Source: Halomonas dongshanensis
GTDB lineage: Bacteria; Pseudomonadota; Gammaproteobacteria; Pseudomonadales; Halomonadaceae
Direction of reading: 5' to 3'
Assembly (NCBI RefSeq): GCF_024790395.1
Contig: NZ_JAJISC010000003.1
Location: forward strand, 186,001 to 250,000
Length of the DNA: 64,000 nt
Part shown: positions 25,812 through 34,506 of the stretch, one piece after another
Layout of the letters: the number at the start of each line of letters is the position of its first letter
Position numbering within the stretch: the stretch's first letter is position 1
Translations under genes and position numbers: made by a program
The notes under the pieces: model-generated
What the model saw: only the letters and a program-made list of their open reading frames with translations
The model's database searches: none
Told to the model about the DNA's origin: nothing

Positions 25812-26810
25812 ATGACGCAATTTTCCACACTCTCGGCGGCTGACCGGCGAGAGCCTTCTCAAGAGCCCACTCAAGAGCTCACTCAAAAGCCCTCCCAGGC
25901 GATCGATCCGGCGCGCTTGACGCACTTGAAGCAGCTGGAAGCCGAGTCCATTCACATCATTCGTGAAGTGGCGGCCGAATTCAGCAACCCCGTGATGCTG
26001 TATTCGATCGGCAAGGACTCGTCGGTGATGCTGCATCTGGCCCGTAAGGCGTTCTATCCCGGTACGCCGCCGTTTCCGCTGCTCCATGTGGACACCACCT
26101 GGAAGTTTCGTGAGATGATCGAGTTTCGTAACCGCATGGCGGCCGAGGCGGGTATGGAGCTCTTGGTGCATACCAACGAAGAGGGGCGGGCGGCCAACAT
26201 CAACCCCTTCGATCATGGCAGCGCCAAATATACCGATATCATGAAGACCCAGGCGCTCAAGCAGGCGCTGGACAAGTACGGCTTCGATGCCGCCTTCGGC
26301 GGCGCGCGGCGCGACGAGGAAGCCTCCCGTGCCAAGGAGCGCGTCTACTCCTTTCGTGACAAGTACCACCGCTGGGAGCCCAAGAGCCAGCGCCCGGAGC
26401 TTTGGAACATCTACAACGCCAAGGTCAACAAGGGCGAGTCGATTCGCGTCTTCCCGCTCTCCAACTGGACCGAGCTCGATATCTGGCAGTACATCTATCT
26501 CGAATCGATCGCTATCGTGCCGCTCTACTACGCCGCCCCGCGTCCGATCGTCGAGCGCGACGGCATGCAGGTGATGGTCGACGATGAGCGCCTGCCGCTG
26601 GCGCCGAACGAGGTGCCGGAGCACAAGTCGGTGCGCTTTCGTACGCTCGGTTGCTATCCGTTGACCGGCGCCGTGGAGTCCGAGGCGGCCACGCTGCCCG
26701 AGATCATTCAGGAGATGCTCCTGACCCGCACTAGCGAGCGCAGCGGCCGCGCCATCGACCGCGACCAGGTCGGTTCCATGGAGAAGAAAAAGCGCGAGGG
26801 GTACTTCTAA
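25812..26810 (+). CDS. cysD: Sulfate adenylyltransferase subunit 2 (CysD)
   Basis: The 332-residue PP-loop ATP pyrophosphatase has the [17 protein letters not shown] motif (PP-loop near residues 65-75), then the conserved [15 protein letters not shown] and [21 protein letters not shown]. With CysN it makes adenosine 5'-phosphosulfate in sulfate assimilation. Compared with Escherichia coli CysD it has about 30 extra N-terminal residues, made mainly of a tetrapeptide repeat ([16 protein letters not shown]). It overlaps cysN at TAATG. Confidence 0.95.
   Translation: MTQFSTLSAADRREPSQEPTQELTQKPSQAIDPARLTHLKQLEAESIHIIREVAAEFSNPVMLYSIGKDSSVMLHLARKAFYPGTPPFPLLHVDTTWKFREMIEFRNRMAAEAGMELLVHTNEEGRAANINPFDHGSAKYTDIMKTQALKQALDKYGFDAAFGGARRDEEASRAKERVYSFRDKYHRWEPKSQRPELWNIYNAKVNKGESIRVFPLSNWTELDIWQYIYLESIAIVPLYYAAPRPIVERDGMQVMVDDERLPLAPNEVPEHKSVRFRTLGCYPLTGAVESEAATLPEIIQEMLLTRTSERSGRAIDRDQVGSMEKKKREGYF
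25851..25898 (+). repeat. 12-bp tandem repeat in the cysD N-terminus
   Basis: Four 12-bp units, GAGCCTTCTCAA, GAGCCCACTCAA, GAGCTCACTCAA and AAGCCCTCCCAG, encode [12 protein letters not shown] and KPSQ. The third-base and sense changes show the copies have drifted. Confidence 0.8.
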
Positions 26811-28237
26811 TGTCACATCAGTCGAATTTGATCGCCGACAACATCGAGCAGTACCTGCACGAGCACGAGAACAAGGACCTGCTGCGGTTCATCACCTGTG
26901 GCAGCGTCGATGATGGCAAGTCGACCCTGATTGGCCGCCTGCTCCACGACTCCAAGATGATCTTCGAAGATCAACTGGCGGCGATCACCCAGGCCTCGAA
27001 AACCAGTGGCACCACCGGCGATGAGGTCGATCTTGCGCTGTTGGTCGATGGCTTGCAGTCCGAACGCGAGCAGGGCATCACCATAGACGTGGCCTATCGC
27101 TTTTTCTCGACCGACAAGCGTAAGTTCATCATTGCCGACACCCCTGGGCATGAGCAGTACACCCGCAACATGGCCACCGGCGCGTCCACCGCGAGCCTGG
27201 CGATCATTCTGATCGATGCGCGCTATGGCGTGCAGACGCAAACCCGGCGGCATAGCTTCATTGCCGATCTGCTGGGTATCGATCATTTGGTCATCGCCAT
27301 CAACAAGATGGACTTGGTCGACTACTCGGCGGCGCGCTTTGACGAGATCGTCACCGAGTACCAAGCGTTTGCCGAGAACCTAAAAGCGCGCGACATTCGT
27401 TTCGTGCCGCTTTCGGCGCTCAAGGGCGACAACGTGGTCAACCCCAGCGCGCAGATGCCCTGGTACAGCGGTGAAACACTGATCTCGCTGCTCGAAAACG
27501 TCGAGATCACCCACGACCGTAACCTCGACGATCTGCGTTTGCCGGTGCAGTACGTCAACCGCCCGAACCTCGATTTTCGTGGTTACTGCGGTACCTTGGC
27601 CGCTGGCGTGTTGCGCCCCGGTCAGGCGGTCAAGGTGCTGCCCTCGGGCAAGCACGCCACCGTCGAGCGTATCGTCACCTTCGACGGTGACTTGGCCGAA
27701 GCCTACCCGGGGCAGGCGATTACCGTGACGCTGAACGAGGAGATCGACATCTCGCGCGGCGACTGGCTGGTCAATGCCGATGCCGACGTGCCGCTCGCCA
27801 ACGCCTTCACTGCCGATATCGTCTGGATGCACGAAGACGAACTCACCCCAGGCAAGCTCTACGACTTCAAGCTCGCCACGCGGGATCTTTCGGGGCAGGT
27901 CAGTCGCATCGAGTATCAGGTGGACGTCAATACGTTGGCGCGCCACCCGGTGGGGGCGCTCTCGCTCAACGCCATCGCCCGCTGCGACGTCGAACTAACC
28001 GCGACCGTACCTGTGGACGACTATCGGGCGCATCCGGGCACCGGCAGCTTCATCGTGGTCGACCGCTTGACCAACGTTACCGTAGGCGCAGGGATGATTC
28101 GTGGCGTCGCCAAGGCCGCGCCAAGCCTGCCCAACACCACCGACTGGGCGGCTTTCGAGCGTGACCTGAATGCACTAGTGCGTAAGCACTTTCCGCACTG
28201 GGGCGCCAAAGACATACGTGAGTTGCTAACGCCCTGA
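26810..28237 (+). CDS. cysN: Sulfate adenylyltransferase subunit 1, GTPase (CysN)
   Basis: The 475-residue EF-Tu-like GTPase has the G motifs GSVDDGKST (about 31-39), [12 protein letters not shown] and NKMDLVD, followed by beta-barrel domains. GTP hydrolysis drives APS formation by the CysD subunit. The length shows that no APS kinase (CysC) is fused to the C-terminus, unlike in many proteobacteria. It is followed by a strong terminator. Confidence 0.95.
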   Translation: MSHQSNLIADNIEQYLHEHENKDLLRFITCGSVDDGKSTLIGRLLHDSKMIFEDQLAAITQASKTSGTTGDEVDLALLVDGLQSEREQGITIDVAYRFFSTDKRKFIIADTPGHEQYTRNMATGASTASLAIILIDARYGVQTQTRRHSFIADLLGIDHLVIAINKMDLVDYSAARFDEIVTEYQAFAENLKARDIRFVPLSALKGDNVVNPSAQMPWYSGETLISLLENVEITHDRNLDDLRLPVQYVNRPNLDFRGYCGTLAAGVLRPGQAVKVLPSGKHATVERIVTFDGDLAEAYPGQAITVTLNEEIDISRGDWLVNADADVPLANAFTADIVWMHEDELTPGKLYDFKLATRDLSGQVSRIEYQVDVNTLARHPVGALSLNAIARCDVELTATVPVDDYRAHPGTGSFIVVDRLTNVTVGAGMIRGVAKAAPSLPNTTDWAAFERDLNALVRKHFPHWGAKDIRELLTP

Positions 28238-28292
28238 CTGATCGGTCGAGGCCGCTCTCGTATCTGTCTTAACTCTCGACAATTTCTTAACT

Positions 28293-28324
28293 AAGCCCGC
28301 CCAAAACGTGCGGGCTTTTTTTTG
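28293..28324 (+). terminator. Intrinsic terminator after cysN
   Basis: The perfect arms AAGCCCGC and GCGGGCTT with a 9-base loop are followed by a run of eight or more T. It ends the cysDN operon. Confidence 0.92.
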
Positions 28325-28371
28325 ATATTAGATTTTCTCGATATTGAATTTTCTTGATATTTGACAAGTTT
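28324..28371. repeat. 16-bp degenerate tandem repeat upstream of the PfpI gene
   Basis: Three units are in register: GATATTAGATTTTCTC, GATATTGAATTTTCTT and GATATTTGACAAGTTT. They lie between the cysN terminator and a likely promoter region (TTGACA at 28361, TTGACG at 28382). Confidence 0.7.
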
Positions 28372-28481
28372 TGTACAGCGCTTGACGTCATGCACACATC
28401 GACCACAATGAGAAGGGTACACGGGGAGCCGAGCTGCGTTCCCCTTCGTTAACATCGAGTCATCTAGAAAAGGAGAGCATG

Positions 28482-29045
28482 ATGAGTCAAGTACTGAACG
28501 GTAAGCGCGTTGCCATTCTCGCTGCCGACGGCTTCGAGGAGTCCGAACTGAGTTCTCCGCGCGCCGCCCTTCAAGGCCAAGGCGTGGAAACCCACGTCAT
28601 CACGCCTGACGGTAAAGGCATCAAAGCCTGGGCCGAAACCGATTGGGGCGATACGTATGAGGCGGATAAAGCGCTTTCCAGCGCCAACGCCAGCGACTAC
28701 CACGCCTTGCTTCTGCCAGGTGGCTTATTCAACCCCGATTCGCTGCGTACCAACGATGACGCCCTGGCGTTCGTCAAAGCCTTTTTCCAGGCAGGCAAGC
28801 CAGTTGCCGCCATTTGCCACGCGCCTTGGGTACTGATCAATGCCGAAGTGGTCAACGGCCGTCGCATGACCTCGGTGCCAAGCGTGGCTCAGGATCTGCG
28901 TAATGCTGGTGCCAAGTGGGTCGATGAGGCCGTCGTCGTGGATAACGGCTTGGTCACGAGCCGGACACCCAAAGACCTCGATGCCTTCAACGCCAAGCTA
29001 CTCGAAGAGCTGAGCGAAGGGCGTCACGAAGGCCAGCACGCTTGA
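28482..29045 (+). CDS. DJ-1/PfpI-family protein (YhbO-like)
   Basis: The 187-residue class I glutamine-amidotransferase-like protein has the nucleophile Cys in AAICHAPWVLI and the conserved Glu in DGFEESEL. This group includes general stress proteins and deglycases such as YhbO. The second of two adjacent ATG codons was chosen because it is better spaced from AGGAG. It overlaps the App1-type gene by TGATG, so the two are cotranslated. Confidence 0.87.
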   Translation: MSQVLNGKRVAILAADGFEESELSSPRAALQGQGVETHVITPDGKGIKAWAETDWGDTYEADKALSSANASDYHALLLPGGLFNPDSLRTNDDALAFVKAFFQAGKPVAAICHAPWVLINAEVVNGRRMTSVPSVAQDLRNAGAKWVDEAVVVDNGLVTSRTPKDLDAFNAKLLEELSEGRHEGQHA

Positions 29046-30181
29046 TGGCGTGGTGGAATCACTGGACGAGCTTCGCCAAGAGGCTCGTCCACGTCATTGC
29101 CAAACCGGTCAAGCGTGACCGGGGTCGTGGAGGGATGGTCGTTCATCCCTACCGTGGCTATGGCTCCCACGAAGACGTTTTCGTCATGGGCCGCGTGTTT
29201 CGTCAGGCGGCCCTTGGTCGCGCCATTCCCCGACGCGGCATGCTGCGTGATACGGCCGATGTGGCTAGGCGTATTTTCCGCCGCGGCTTGGCCGATGCAA
29301 AGGTCGAGATTCGCCTTGGCGATAACCAACTCTGCATCAAGACCGATCGCGACGGCTACTTCGATGCCCACCTGCCAATTACCACCTCTTTACCTATCGA
29401 TGTCTCCTGGCATCGCGCCGATATTCACGTCGAAGCGCAAGGGCAGCAGAGCGTTCGTACGGATGTCGAGGTCTATATACCACCGCCGGAAACCGACCTG
29501 GTCATCATCAGCGATATCGACGACACCGTGATGTTCACTGGCGTGGCCGAAAAGCTCAAAATGCTCTATCGGCTGTTCGTCAAAAAGCCCCACCGCCGCA
29601 CCGCCTTTCCCGGCGTCGCCGCGCTCTATCAGGCACTGCACAGAGGCGAAACCAATAAGGCCGAGCGTCCGATTCTCTATGTTTCGCGCGGGCCCTGGGC
29701 CATCTACGAGATGCTCGAAGCGTTCTTTCAGCTCAACCGTATTCCAGTAGGGCCGATCCTATTTCTACGCGAATGGGGCATCTCGCTGCGCCACCCCTGG
29801 CCGCGCCGCGCCGAGGCGCACAAGCGAGATTTGATCGACCGCATGCTGGCGCTGTTCGAAGATATGCCCTGCATTCTCATCGGCGACAGCGGCCAACACG
29901 ATCCTGAAGTCTACACCGAGATCGTCAAAGCCTATCCAGGGCGCATCAAAGCGATCTACATTCGCCGCGTGGACAGCGATCCCAAGCGTGAAAAGGGCAT
30001 CGAGCGGCTGCGCAACGAACTCGCCGACACTAACTGCGAACTCGTGCTCGCCGCCGACAGTGTCCTCATGGCCGAACATGCCCACGCCAACGGCGACATC
30101 TCCGCTCGCGGCCTCGACGCCGTACGGCGTGATGTCGAAGAGCACCGTCGGGAAGAGGCCCAAGAAAACGCTTCTTTATAA
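29045..30181 (+). CDS. App1-type phosphatidate phosphatase (DUF2183)
   Basis: The 378-residue protein has the C-terminal App1/DUF2183 domain with a HAD-like DIDDTV motif (about residue 158) and a second Asp in LIGDSGQHDPE. The N-terminal half has a beta-rich region. Eukaryotic App1 dephosphorylates phosphatidate; the bacterial role is untested. Start-stop overlap with the PfpI gene suggests a stress-linked pair. A small terminator-like hairpin follows. Confidence 0.83.
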   Translation: MAWWNHWTSFAKRLVHVIAKPVKRDRGRGGMVVHPYRGYGSHEDVFVMGRVFRQAALGRAIPRRGMLRDTADVARRIFRRGLADAKVEIRLGDNQLCIKTDRDGYFDAHLPITTSLPIDVSWHRADIHVEAQGQQSVRTDVEVYIPPPETDLVIISDIDDTVMFTGVAEKLKMLYRLFVKKPHRRTAFPGVAALYQALHRGETNKAERPILYVSRGPWAIYEMLEAFFQLNRIPVGPILFLREWGISLRHPWPRRAEAHKRDLIDRMLALFEDMPCILIGDSGQHDPEVYTEIVKAYPGRIKAIYIRRVDSDPKREKGIERLRNELADTNCELVLAADSVLMAEHAHANGDISARGLDAVRRDVEEHRREEAQENASL

Positions 30182-30237
30182 GATTAAAGCAGAGCGGCGT
30201 GTGCCTGCTGCTTTGACCCCACCGCCAAGCATGATAC

Positions 30238-30269
30238 AACCCAGAGGTTCATCGAGCCGCTGGGTTTTT
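30238..30269 (+). terminator. Terminator-like hairpin touching the next start codon
   Basis: The arms AACCCAG and CTGGGTT enclose a 15-base loop and are followed by TTTTTC, and then the ATG of the protease gene at 30271. It leaves no room for a ribosome site, so it may be a terminator for the upstream gene or an RNA control element. Confidence 0.65.
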
Positions 30270-30270
30270 C

Positions 30271-30945
30271 ATGTTTCTACTGCTTATCCTCGTCATGCTG
30301 GCCATCTTCGTGCTACCCAACGTATGGGCGAAATGGATTCTTCAGCGTCATCATCGCGGGCGCGACGATTATCCGGGGACCGGCGCCGAGCTTGCCGAGC
30401 ACCTTCTGCGTCGATTAAAGATCGAAGGCGTGCGGGTCGAACGTACCGAGCGCGGCGACCACTACGACCCCGGTGCACGCTGCGTGCGCTTGAGCGACGC
30501 CCATTTTGATGGCCGCTCGCTTACCGCCGTTACGGTGGCGGCCCACGAAGTAGGCCACGCCATTCAGCACCACCAGGGCTATGCTCCGCTTCTGGCTAGA
30601 AGCCGGTTGGTGGGCATGGCGCAGAAGGCGGAGAAGATCGGTGCGCTGTTGATGATGGCGGCACCTTTTCTCTTCTTGCTCACGCGTACGCCGGGCGGTC
30701 TGGCGCTGGTGATCATTCTTGCCGTGCTTAGCTTCGGCACCGCCGCCTTAGTGCATCTCGTGACGCTACCGGTCGAGTTCGATGCCAGCTTCAACCGCGC
30801 GCTGCCGCTATTAGAAGAGTACGTATCGCCCAAGGACATGAGCGGCGCCCGCCATGTGCTCACGGCCTGCGCCTTCACCTACGTTGCCGCCTCGCTTGCC
30901 AGCATACTCAACCTGGGCCGCTGGCTAGCCATTCTGCGCCGCTGA
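30271..30945 (+). CDS. YugP-type membrane zinc metalloprotease (DUF2265)
   Basis: The 224-residue membrane protein has an N-terminal segment (1-20), the zinc motif HEVGHAIQH at about 91-99, and two or three later membrane segments (about 125-170 and 200-220). The family is known as YugP/Zn-metallopeptidase 2; substrates are unknown. Its start lies one base after a T-run of a hairpin and no Shine-Dalgarno is visible, so it may be leaderless or weakly translated. Confidence 0.85.
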   Translation: MFLLLILVMLAIFVLPNVWAKWILQRHHRGRDDYPGTGAELAEHLLRRLKIEGVRVERTERGDHYDPGARCVRLSDAHFDGRSLTAVTVAAHEVGHAIQHHQGYAPLLARSRLVGMAQKAEKIGALLMMAAPFLFLLTRTPGGLALVIILAVLSFGTAALVHLVTLPVEFDASFNRALPLLEEYVSPKDMSGARHVLTACAFTYVAASLASILNLGRWLAILRR

Positions 30946-31006
30946 GGTGAGGCATCTTCGTCGATGGCACGCTGGTGGGCGGTGACATTGGCTCGAATGA
31001 TGTTCG

Positions 31007-32602
31007 TCAGTTGAAGTGCTTGCGCACCAGCGCCAACAGCCCCTGTGTCGAAGCGTCGAAATCCGCGGCGTTGGTGTCGATGCGTTCGCTGATTTCACCG
31101 GCGATGCGCTTACCCAACTGAACACCCCACTGATCGAAGGAGTTGATGTTCCAGATCACGCCTTGGACGAACACCTTGTGTTCGTATAGCGCGATTAGCG
31201 CGCCGAGGTTCTTGGGCGTCAGTTCGTCGAGTAGCAGAGTGCTGGAAGGGCGGTTGCCGGGGCAGCTGTATGGATCCTGGCTCAGTTCTTGGCCTTCGCC
31301 GTGGCTGCCCTCCATGAAGGCGTTGGCCTGGGCGAGCATGTTGGTCAGAAGGGCAAAGTGGTGCTCCTCCATGCCGGGTTCGGGTTTGAGCGAGGCGATG
31401 AAGTCGATGGGCACGTAGCGCGTGCCTTGGTGCAAAAGCTGAAAGAAAGCATGCTGGCCGTTGGAGCCCGTTTGACCCCACACGATCGGCCCGGTCTTGT
31501 AGTTGACCGGATGACCGAAGATGTCCACCGACTTGCCGTTGGATTCCATATCGAGCTGCTGCAAAAACGATGGTAGCTGGTTGAGCGCCTGATCGTAGGG
31601 CACGATGGCCTGGGTCTCGGCGCCGATGAAGTTGATGTACCAGATGCCGATTAGTGCCATCAGCACCGGCATGTTCTGGGCAAACGGCGCTTCGATGAAG
31701 TGGCGATCCATCTCGTGGGCGCCTTCGAGCAGTTCGATGAAGCCTTCGAAACCGATGGAGAGCGCAATCGGTAGGCCAATCGAAGACCACATCGAGTAGC
31801 GCCCGCCTACCCAAGCCCAGAATTCGAATACGTTCTCTTCGCGAATGCCGAATGCCATCGCCGCTTTACGGTTAGTAGAGGCAGCGATGAAGTGCGCGCC
31901 GACGTCGGCATCATCGCCTGCGTTCTCCACGAACCAGCGTCGCGCGGTCTTGGCGTTGAGCAGGGTTTCCTGCGTGGAGAAGGTCTTGGTCGAGACGATA
32001 AAGAGCGTGGTGGCCGGGTCGAGTCGCGACAGCACCTTTTGGATATGGGTGCCATCGACGTTGGAAACGAAGTGAAAGTGAAGCCCCGCTTGGCGGTACT
32101 TCAGAAGCGCACGCACCGCCATATTGGGGCCGAGATCTGAGCCGCCAATGCCGATATTGACCACGTCCTTGATTGGCTTGCCGCTATAGCCTTTCCATTC
32201 CCCGCTTCTGACGGCCTCGGAAAAGGCCTTGATCTGATCGCGGGTGCGGGTGATTTCCGGCATCACGTCCTCGCCGTCGACGAAGACCGGGGTGTCGCCC
32301 AAGTTTCTAAGCGCCGTATGTAGCACCGGGCGGTTTTCGGTGACGTTGATGATGTCGCCGGAGAACATCTGCGCCCGGCGCTGTACCAGCGCCGAATGAT
32401 CGGCAAGCTCCAATAGCTTGTCGAGCACCTCATCGGAGACGTGGTGCTTGGAGTAGTCGAGAAAAAGCCCGCCCACGCGTACGCTCATCTTCTCGAAGCG
32501 CTCTGGGTCGCGGTCGAAGTAGTCGCGGATACGGTCGTTGTAGCTCTTGTCGCGCAGGCGTTCGAGCGCCTGCCAGGTCACACTGCGAGTCAGTTGAAAC
32601 AT
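31007..32602 (-). CDS. pgi: Glucose-6-phosphate isomerase Pgi
   Basis: The 531-residue enzyme interconverts glucose-6-phosphate and fructose-6-phosphate. Family marks are visible in order: VNIGIGGSDLGPNMA, FVSNVDGTHI, STKTFSTQET (phosphate binding), VGGRYSMWSSIGLPIAL and the C-terminal QGVIWNINSFDQWGVQLGK. It is a single gene on the - strand behind a candidate HexR box, after the fru operon. Confidence 0.97.
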   Translation of the reverse strand: MFQLTRSVTWQALERLRDKSYNDRIRDYFDRDPERFEKMSVRVGGLFLDYSKHHVSDEVLDKLLELADHSALVQRRAQMFSGDIINVTENRPVLHTALRNLGDTPVFVDGEDVMPEITRTRDQIKAFSEAVRSGEWKGYSGKPIKDVVNIGIGGSDLGPNMAVRALLKYRQAGLHFHFVSNVDGTHIQKVLSRLDPATTLFIVSTKTFSTQETLLNAKTARRWFVENAGDDADVGAHFIAASTNRKAAMAFGIREENVFEFWAWVGGRYSMWSSIGLPIALSIGFEGFIELLEGAHEMDRHFIEAPFAQNMPVLMALIGIWYINFIGAETQAIVPYDQALNQLPSFLQQLDMESNGKSVDIFGHPVNYKTGPIVWGQTGSNGQHAFFQLLHQGTRYVPIDFIASLKPEPGMEEHHFALLTNMLAQANAFMEGSHGEGQELSQDPYSCPGNRPSSTLLLDELTPKNLGALIALYEHKVFVQGVIWNINSFDQWGVQLGKRIAGEISERIDTNAADFDASTQGLLALVRKHFN

Positions 32603-32650
32603 GGCGCGGTCCGTGGTGGTGCCCGGTGCAAAGCCGGGGAGTGTTATGTA

Positions 32651-32665
32651 TGTAAAAATACTACA
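32651..32665. promoter_or_regulatory. Candidate HexR box upstream of pgi
   Basis: TGTAAAAATACTACA matches the TGTA-N7-TACA pattern of gammaproteobacterial HexR sites (consensus close to TGTAATTAAATTACA). It lies about 50 bp before pgi. HexR controls central sugar metabolism in many gammaproteobacteria; binding here is inferred. Confidence 0.55.
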
Positions 32666-32714
32666 AAAAAAGCGCTACCAGGAAAACTCACCGGTGCAAA
32701 CGACACAAACGAAA

Positions 32715-32737
32715 GGGGCGAGCCCATGGCTCGCCCC
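32715..32737 (-). terminator. Hairpin after fruA
   Basis: The perfect arms GGGGCGAGC and GCTCGCCCC enclose a 5-base loop. On the - strand it is followed by TTTCGTTTG, an imperfect T-tract. It sits between fruA and pgi and probably ends the fru operon. Confidence 0.75.
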
Positions 32738-32754
32738 TGTTGCAGCATTGACGA

Positions 32755-34506
32755 TTAGCTCGCCACCGCCACCTGGGCGGCGCCACGTTTGAGCATGGCG
32801 TAACCCAGCCCGGTGATGAGCGAGCCCACCACGATTGCGCCCAAATAGAGCAGGGCAGGTGTAATGGCGTGGGGAATCAGCAGCACGAAGATCCCGCCGT
32901 GGGGGGCCATCAGCTGCGCACCGGCCAGCATGGAGAGCGCGCCGGTGACCGCGCCGCCGACGATGCAGACGGGAATGACACGCAGCGGATCCTTGGCAGC
33001 AAAGGGAATGGCGCCCTCGCTGATGAAGCAAAGCCCCAGCACGAAGGAGGCCTTGCCTGCCTCGCGCTCCGGTGCGGAGAACTTGTGTCGGGCGATGACG
33101 CTTGCGATGCCCATGCCGATGGCGGGCACCATTCCCGCCGCCATGATCGCGGCCATGGGCGCGTAGGTTTGTGAAGAAAGCAGCCCCACGCCGAAAGCGT
33201 AGGCGGCCTTGTTGACCGGCCCGCCCAGGTCGAAGCACATCATCGCGCCGAGCAATAGCCCAAGCAGTACGGCGTTGGTGGAGTCCATATCGGCCAGGAA
33301 GGTTTCCAATGCCGCTAGAATCGCCGCGACCGGCTCGCCGATCACGTAGATCATTACCAACCCCGTCACCAGGCTCGCCACGAGCGGGATGATCAGGATG
33401 GGCTTGAGCGACTCGACGCTTGAAGGGAGCCTCACCCAGCGGGCCACCGCGAGGGCCGTATAACCAGCAAGAAAGCCCGCCAGGATGCCGCCGATGAACC
33501 CTGCCTCGATGGTGCTGGCGAGCATGCCGCCGATCATCCCCGGCGCAATACCGGGACGATCGGCGATCGAGTAGGCGATGTAGCCTGCCAATATCGGCAC
33601 CATGAGTGCCAGAGCCGTGCCGCCCCCGATCTGCATCAGCGCTGCGGCAAGCGTTCCCTCCTGTTCGAAGGCCGTAATGCCGAAGGTGAACGAGAGCGCA
33701 GTGATCAACCCGCCCGCCACCACCATGGGCAGCATGAAGGACACCCCAGTGAGCAGGTGCCGATAGATGCCTTTTTCGCTACCGCTTTTGGATTTACCAC
33801 CCGTTGCCGTTGTCTGCTCGCCGGTCGCGCTGTGATCTTCGATCTGGGCACTCTCTAGCGCAGCTTCGAGCGTGTCGCGCGGCTTTTTCAGTGCATTGCC
33901 GGTCGAGGTGCGATAGATCCGCTTGCCCGCAAAGCGGGTAGGGTCGACCTCGATGTCGCAGGCCAGCACCACCACGTCGGCCGCTTCGATCTCGGCATCG
34001 CTAAGCTTGTTTTGCGCGCCTACCGAGCCCTGGGTTTCGACGCGCATGGCGTGCCCCAGCGCCTTACCCGCCTCATTCAGCGCCTCGGCGGCCATGAATG
34101 TATGAGCAACGCCGGTAGGGCAAGCGGTGACCGCAACGATGCGCGTTTGGCCTTTGCCGTCGCGCGGAGCCGCAGGTGCGGCCGATGCAGGCGGCGTATA
34201 GAGCGGTGCCTCACGCTTGGCGGTGGCCAAGAAGGCGGCAGGGTCGGGCAGCGCCTCGGCGATGGGCGCTTGGTAAAGGCGTTTGCCTTCGAAGCGCTCG
34301 GCGCCGGGCACCTGGTCGGCCGCGACCACGATCAAATCGGCAGTGGCGATCTGATCAACGCTTGCCGCTTCGAGAGGAGCGACTTCGCCGTGCATTTCGA
34401 CGTGAACGTTCCAGCCCTGGCGCTTGGCCGCCTGCTCTAGGCGCCGCGCGGCGAGAAAGGTCGTGGCCATGCCACTAGGGCAGGCGGTAATCAGAATCAG
34501 GTTCAT
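32755..34506 (-). CDS. fruA: Fructose PTS enzyme IIBC (FruA)
   Basis: The 583-residue protein has two IIB domains (1-100 and about 120-220) and a IIC membrane domain (about 250-580). Cys9 (ITACPSGMATTF) and Cys129 (VTACPTGVAHTF) are the phospho-site positions of the two IIB units; in such proteins only the second is usually active. It imports fructose as fructose-1-phosphate. The start overlaps fruK by 4 bp. It is the last gene of fruBKA. Confidence 0.95.
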   Translation of the reverse strand: MNLILITACPSGMATTFLAARRLEQAAKRQGWNVHVEMHGEVAPLEAASVDQIATADLIVVAADQVPGAERFEGKRLYQAPIAEALPDPAAFLATAKREAPLYTPPASAAPAAPRDGKGQTRIVAVTACPTGVAHTFMAAEALNEAGKALGHAMRVETQGSVGAQNKLSDAEIEAADVVVLACDIEVDPTRFAGKRIYRTSTGNALKKPRDTLEAALESAQIEDHSATGEQTTATGGKSKSGSEKGIYRHLLTGVSFMLPMVVAGGLITALSFTFGITAFEQEGTLAAALMQIGGGTALALMVPILAGYIAYSIADRPGIAPGMIGGMLASTIEAGFIGGILAGFLAGYTALAVARWVRLPSSVESLKPILIIPLVASLVTGLVMIYVIGEPVAAILAALETFLADMDSTNAVLLGLLLGAMMCFDLGGPVNKAAYAFGVGLLSSQTYAPMAAIMAAGMVPAIGMGIASVIARHKFSAPEREAGKASFVLGLCFISEGAIPFAAKDPLRVIPVCIVGGAVTGALSMLAGAQLMAPHGGIFVLLIPHAITPALLYLGAIVVGSLITGLGYAMLKRGAAQVAVAS

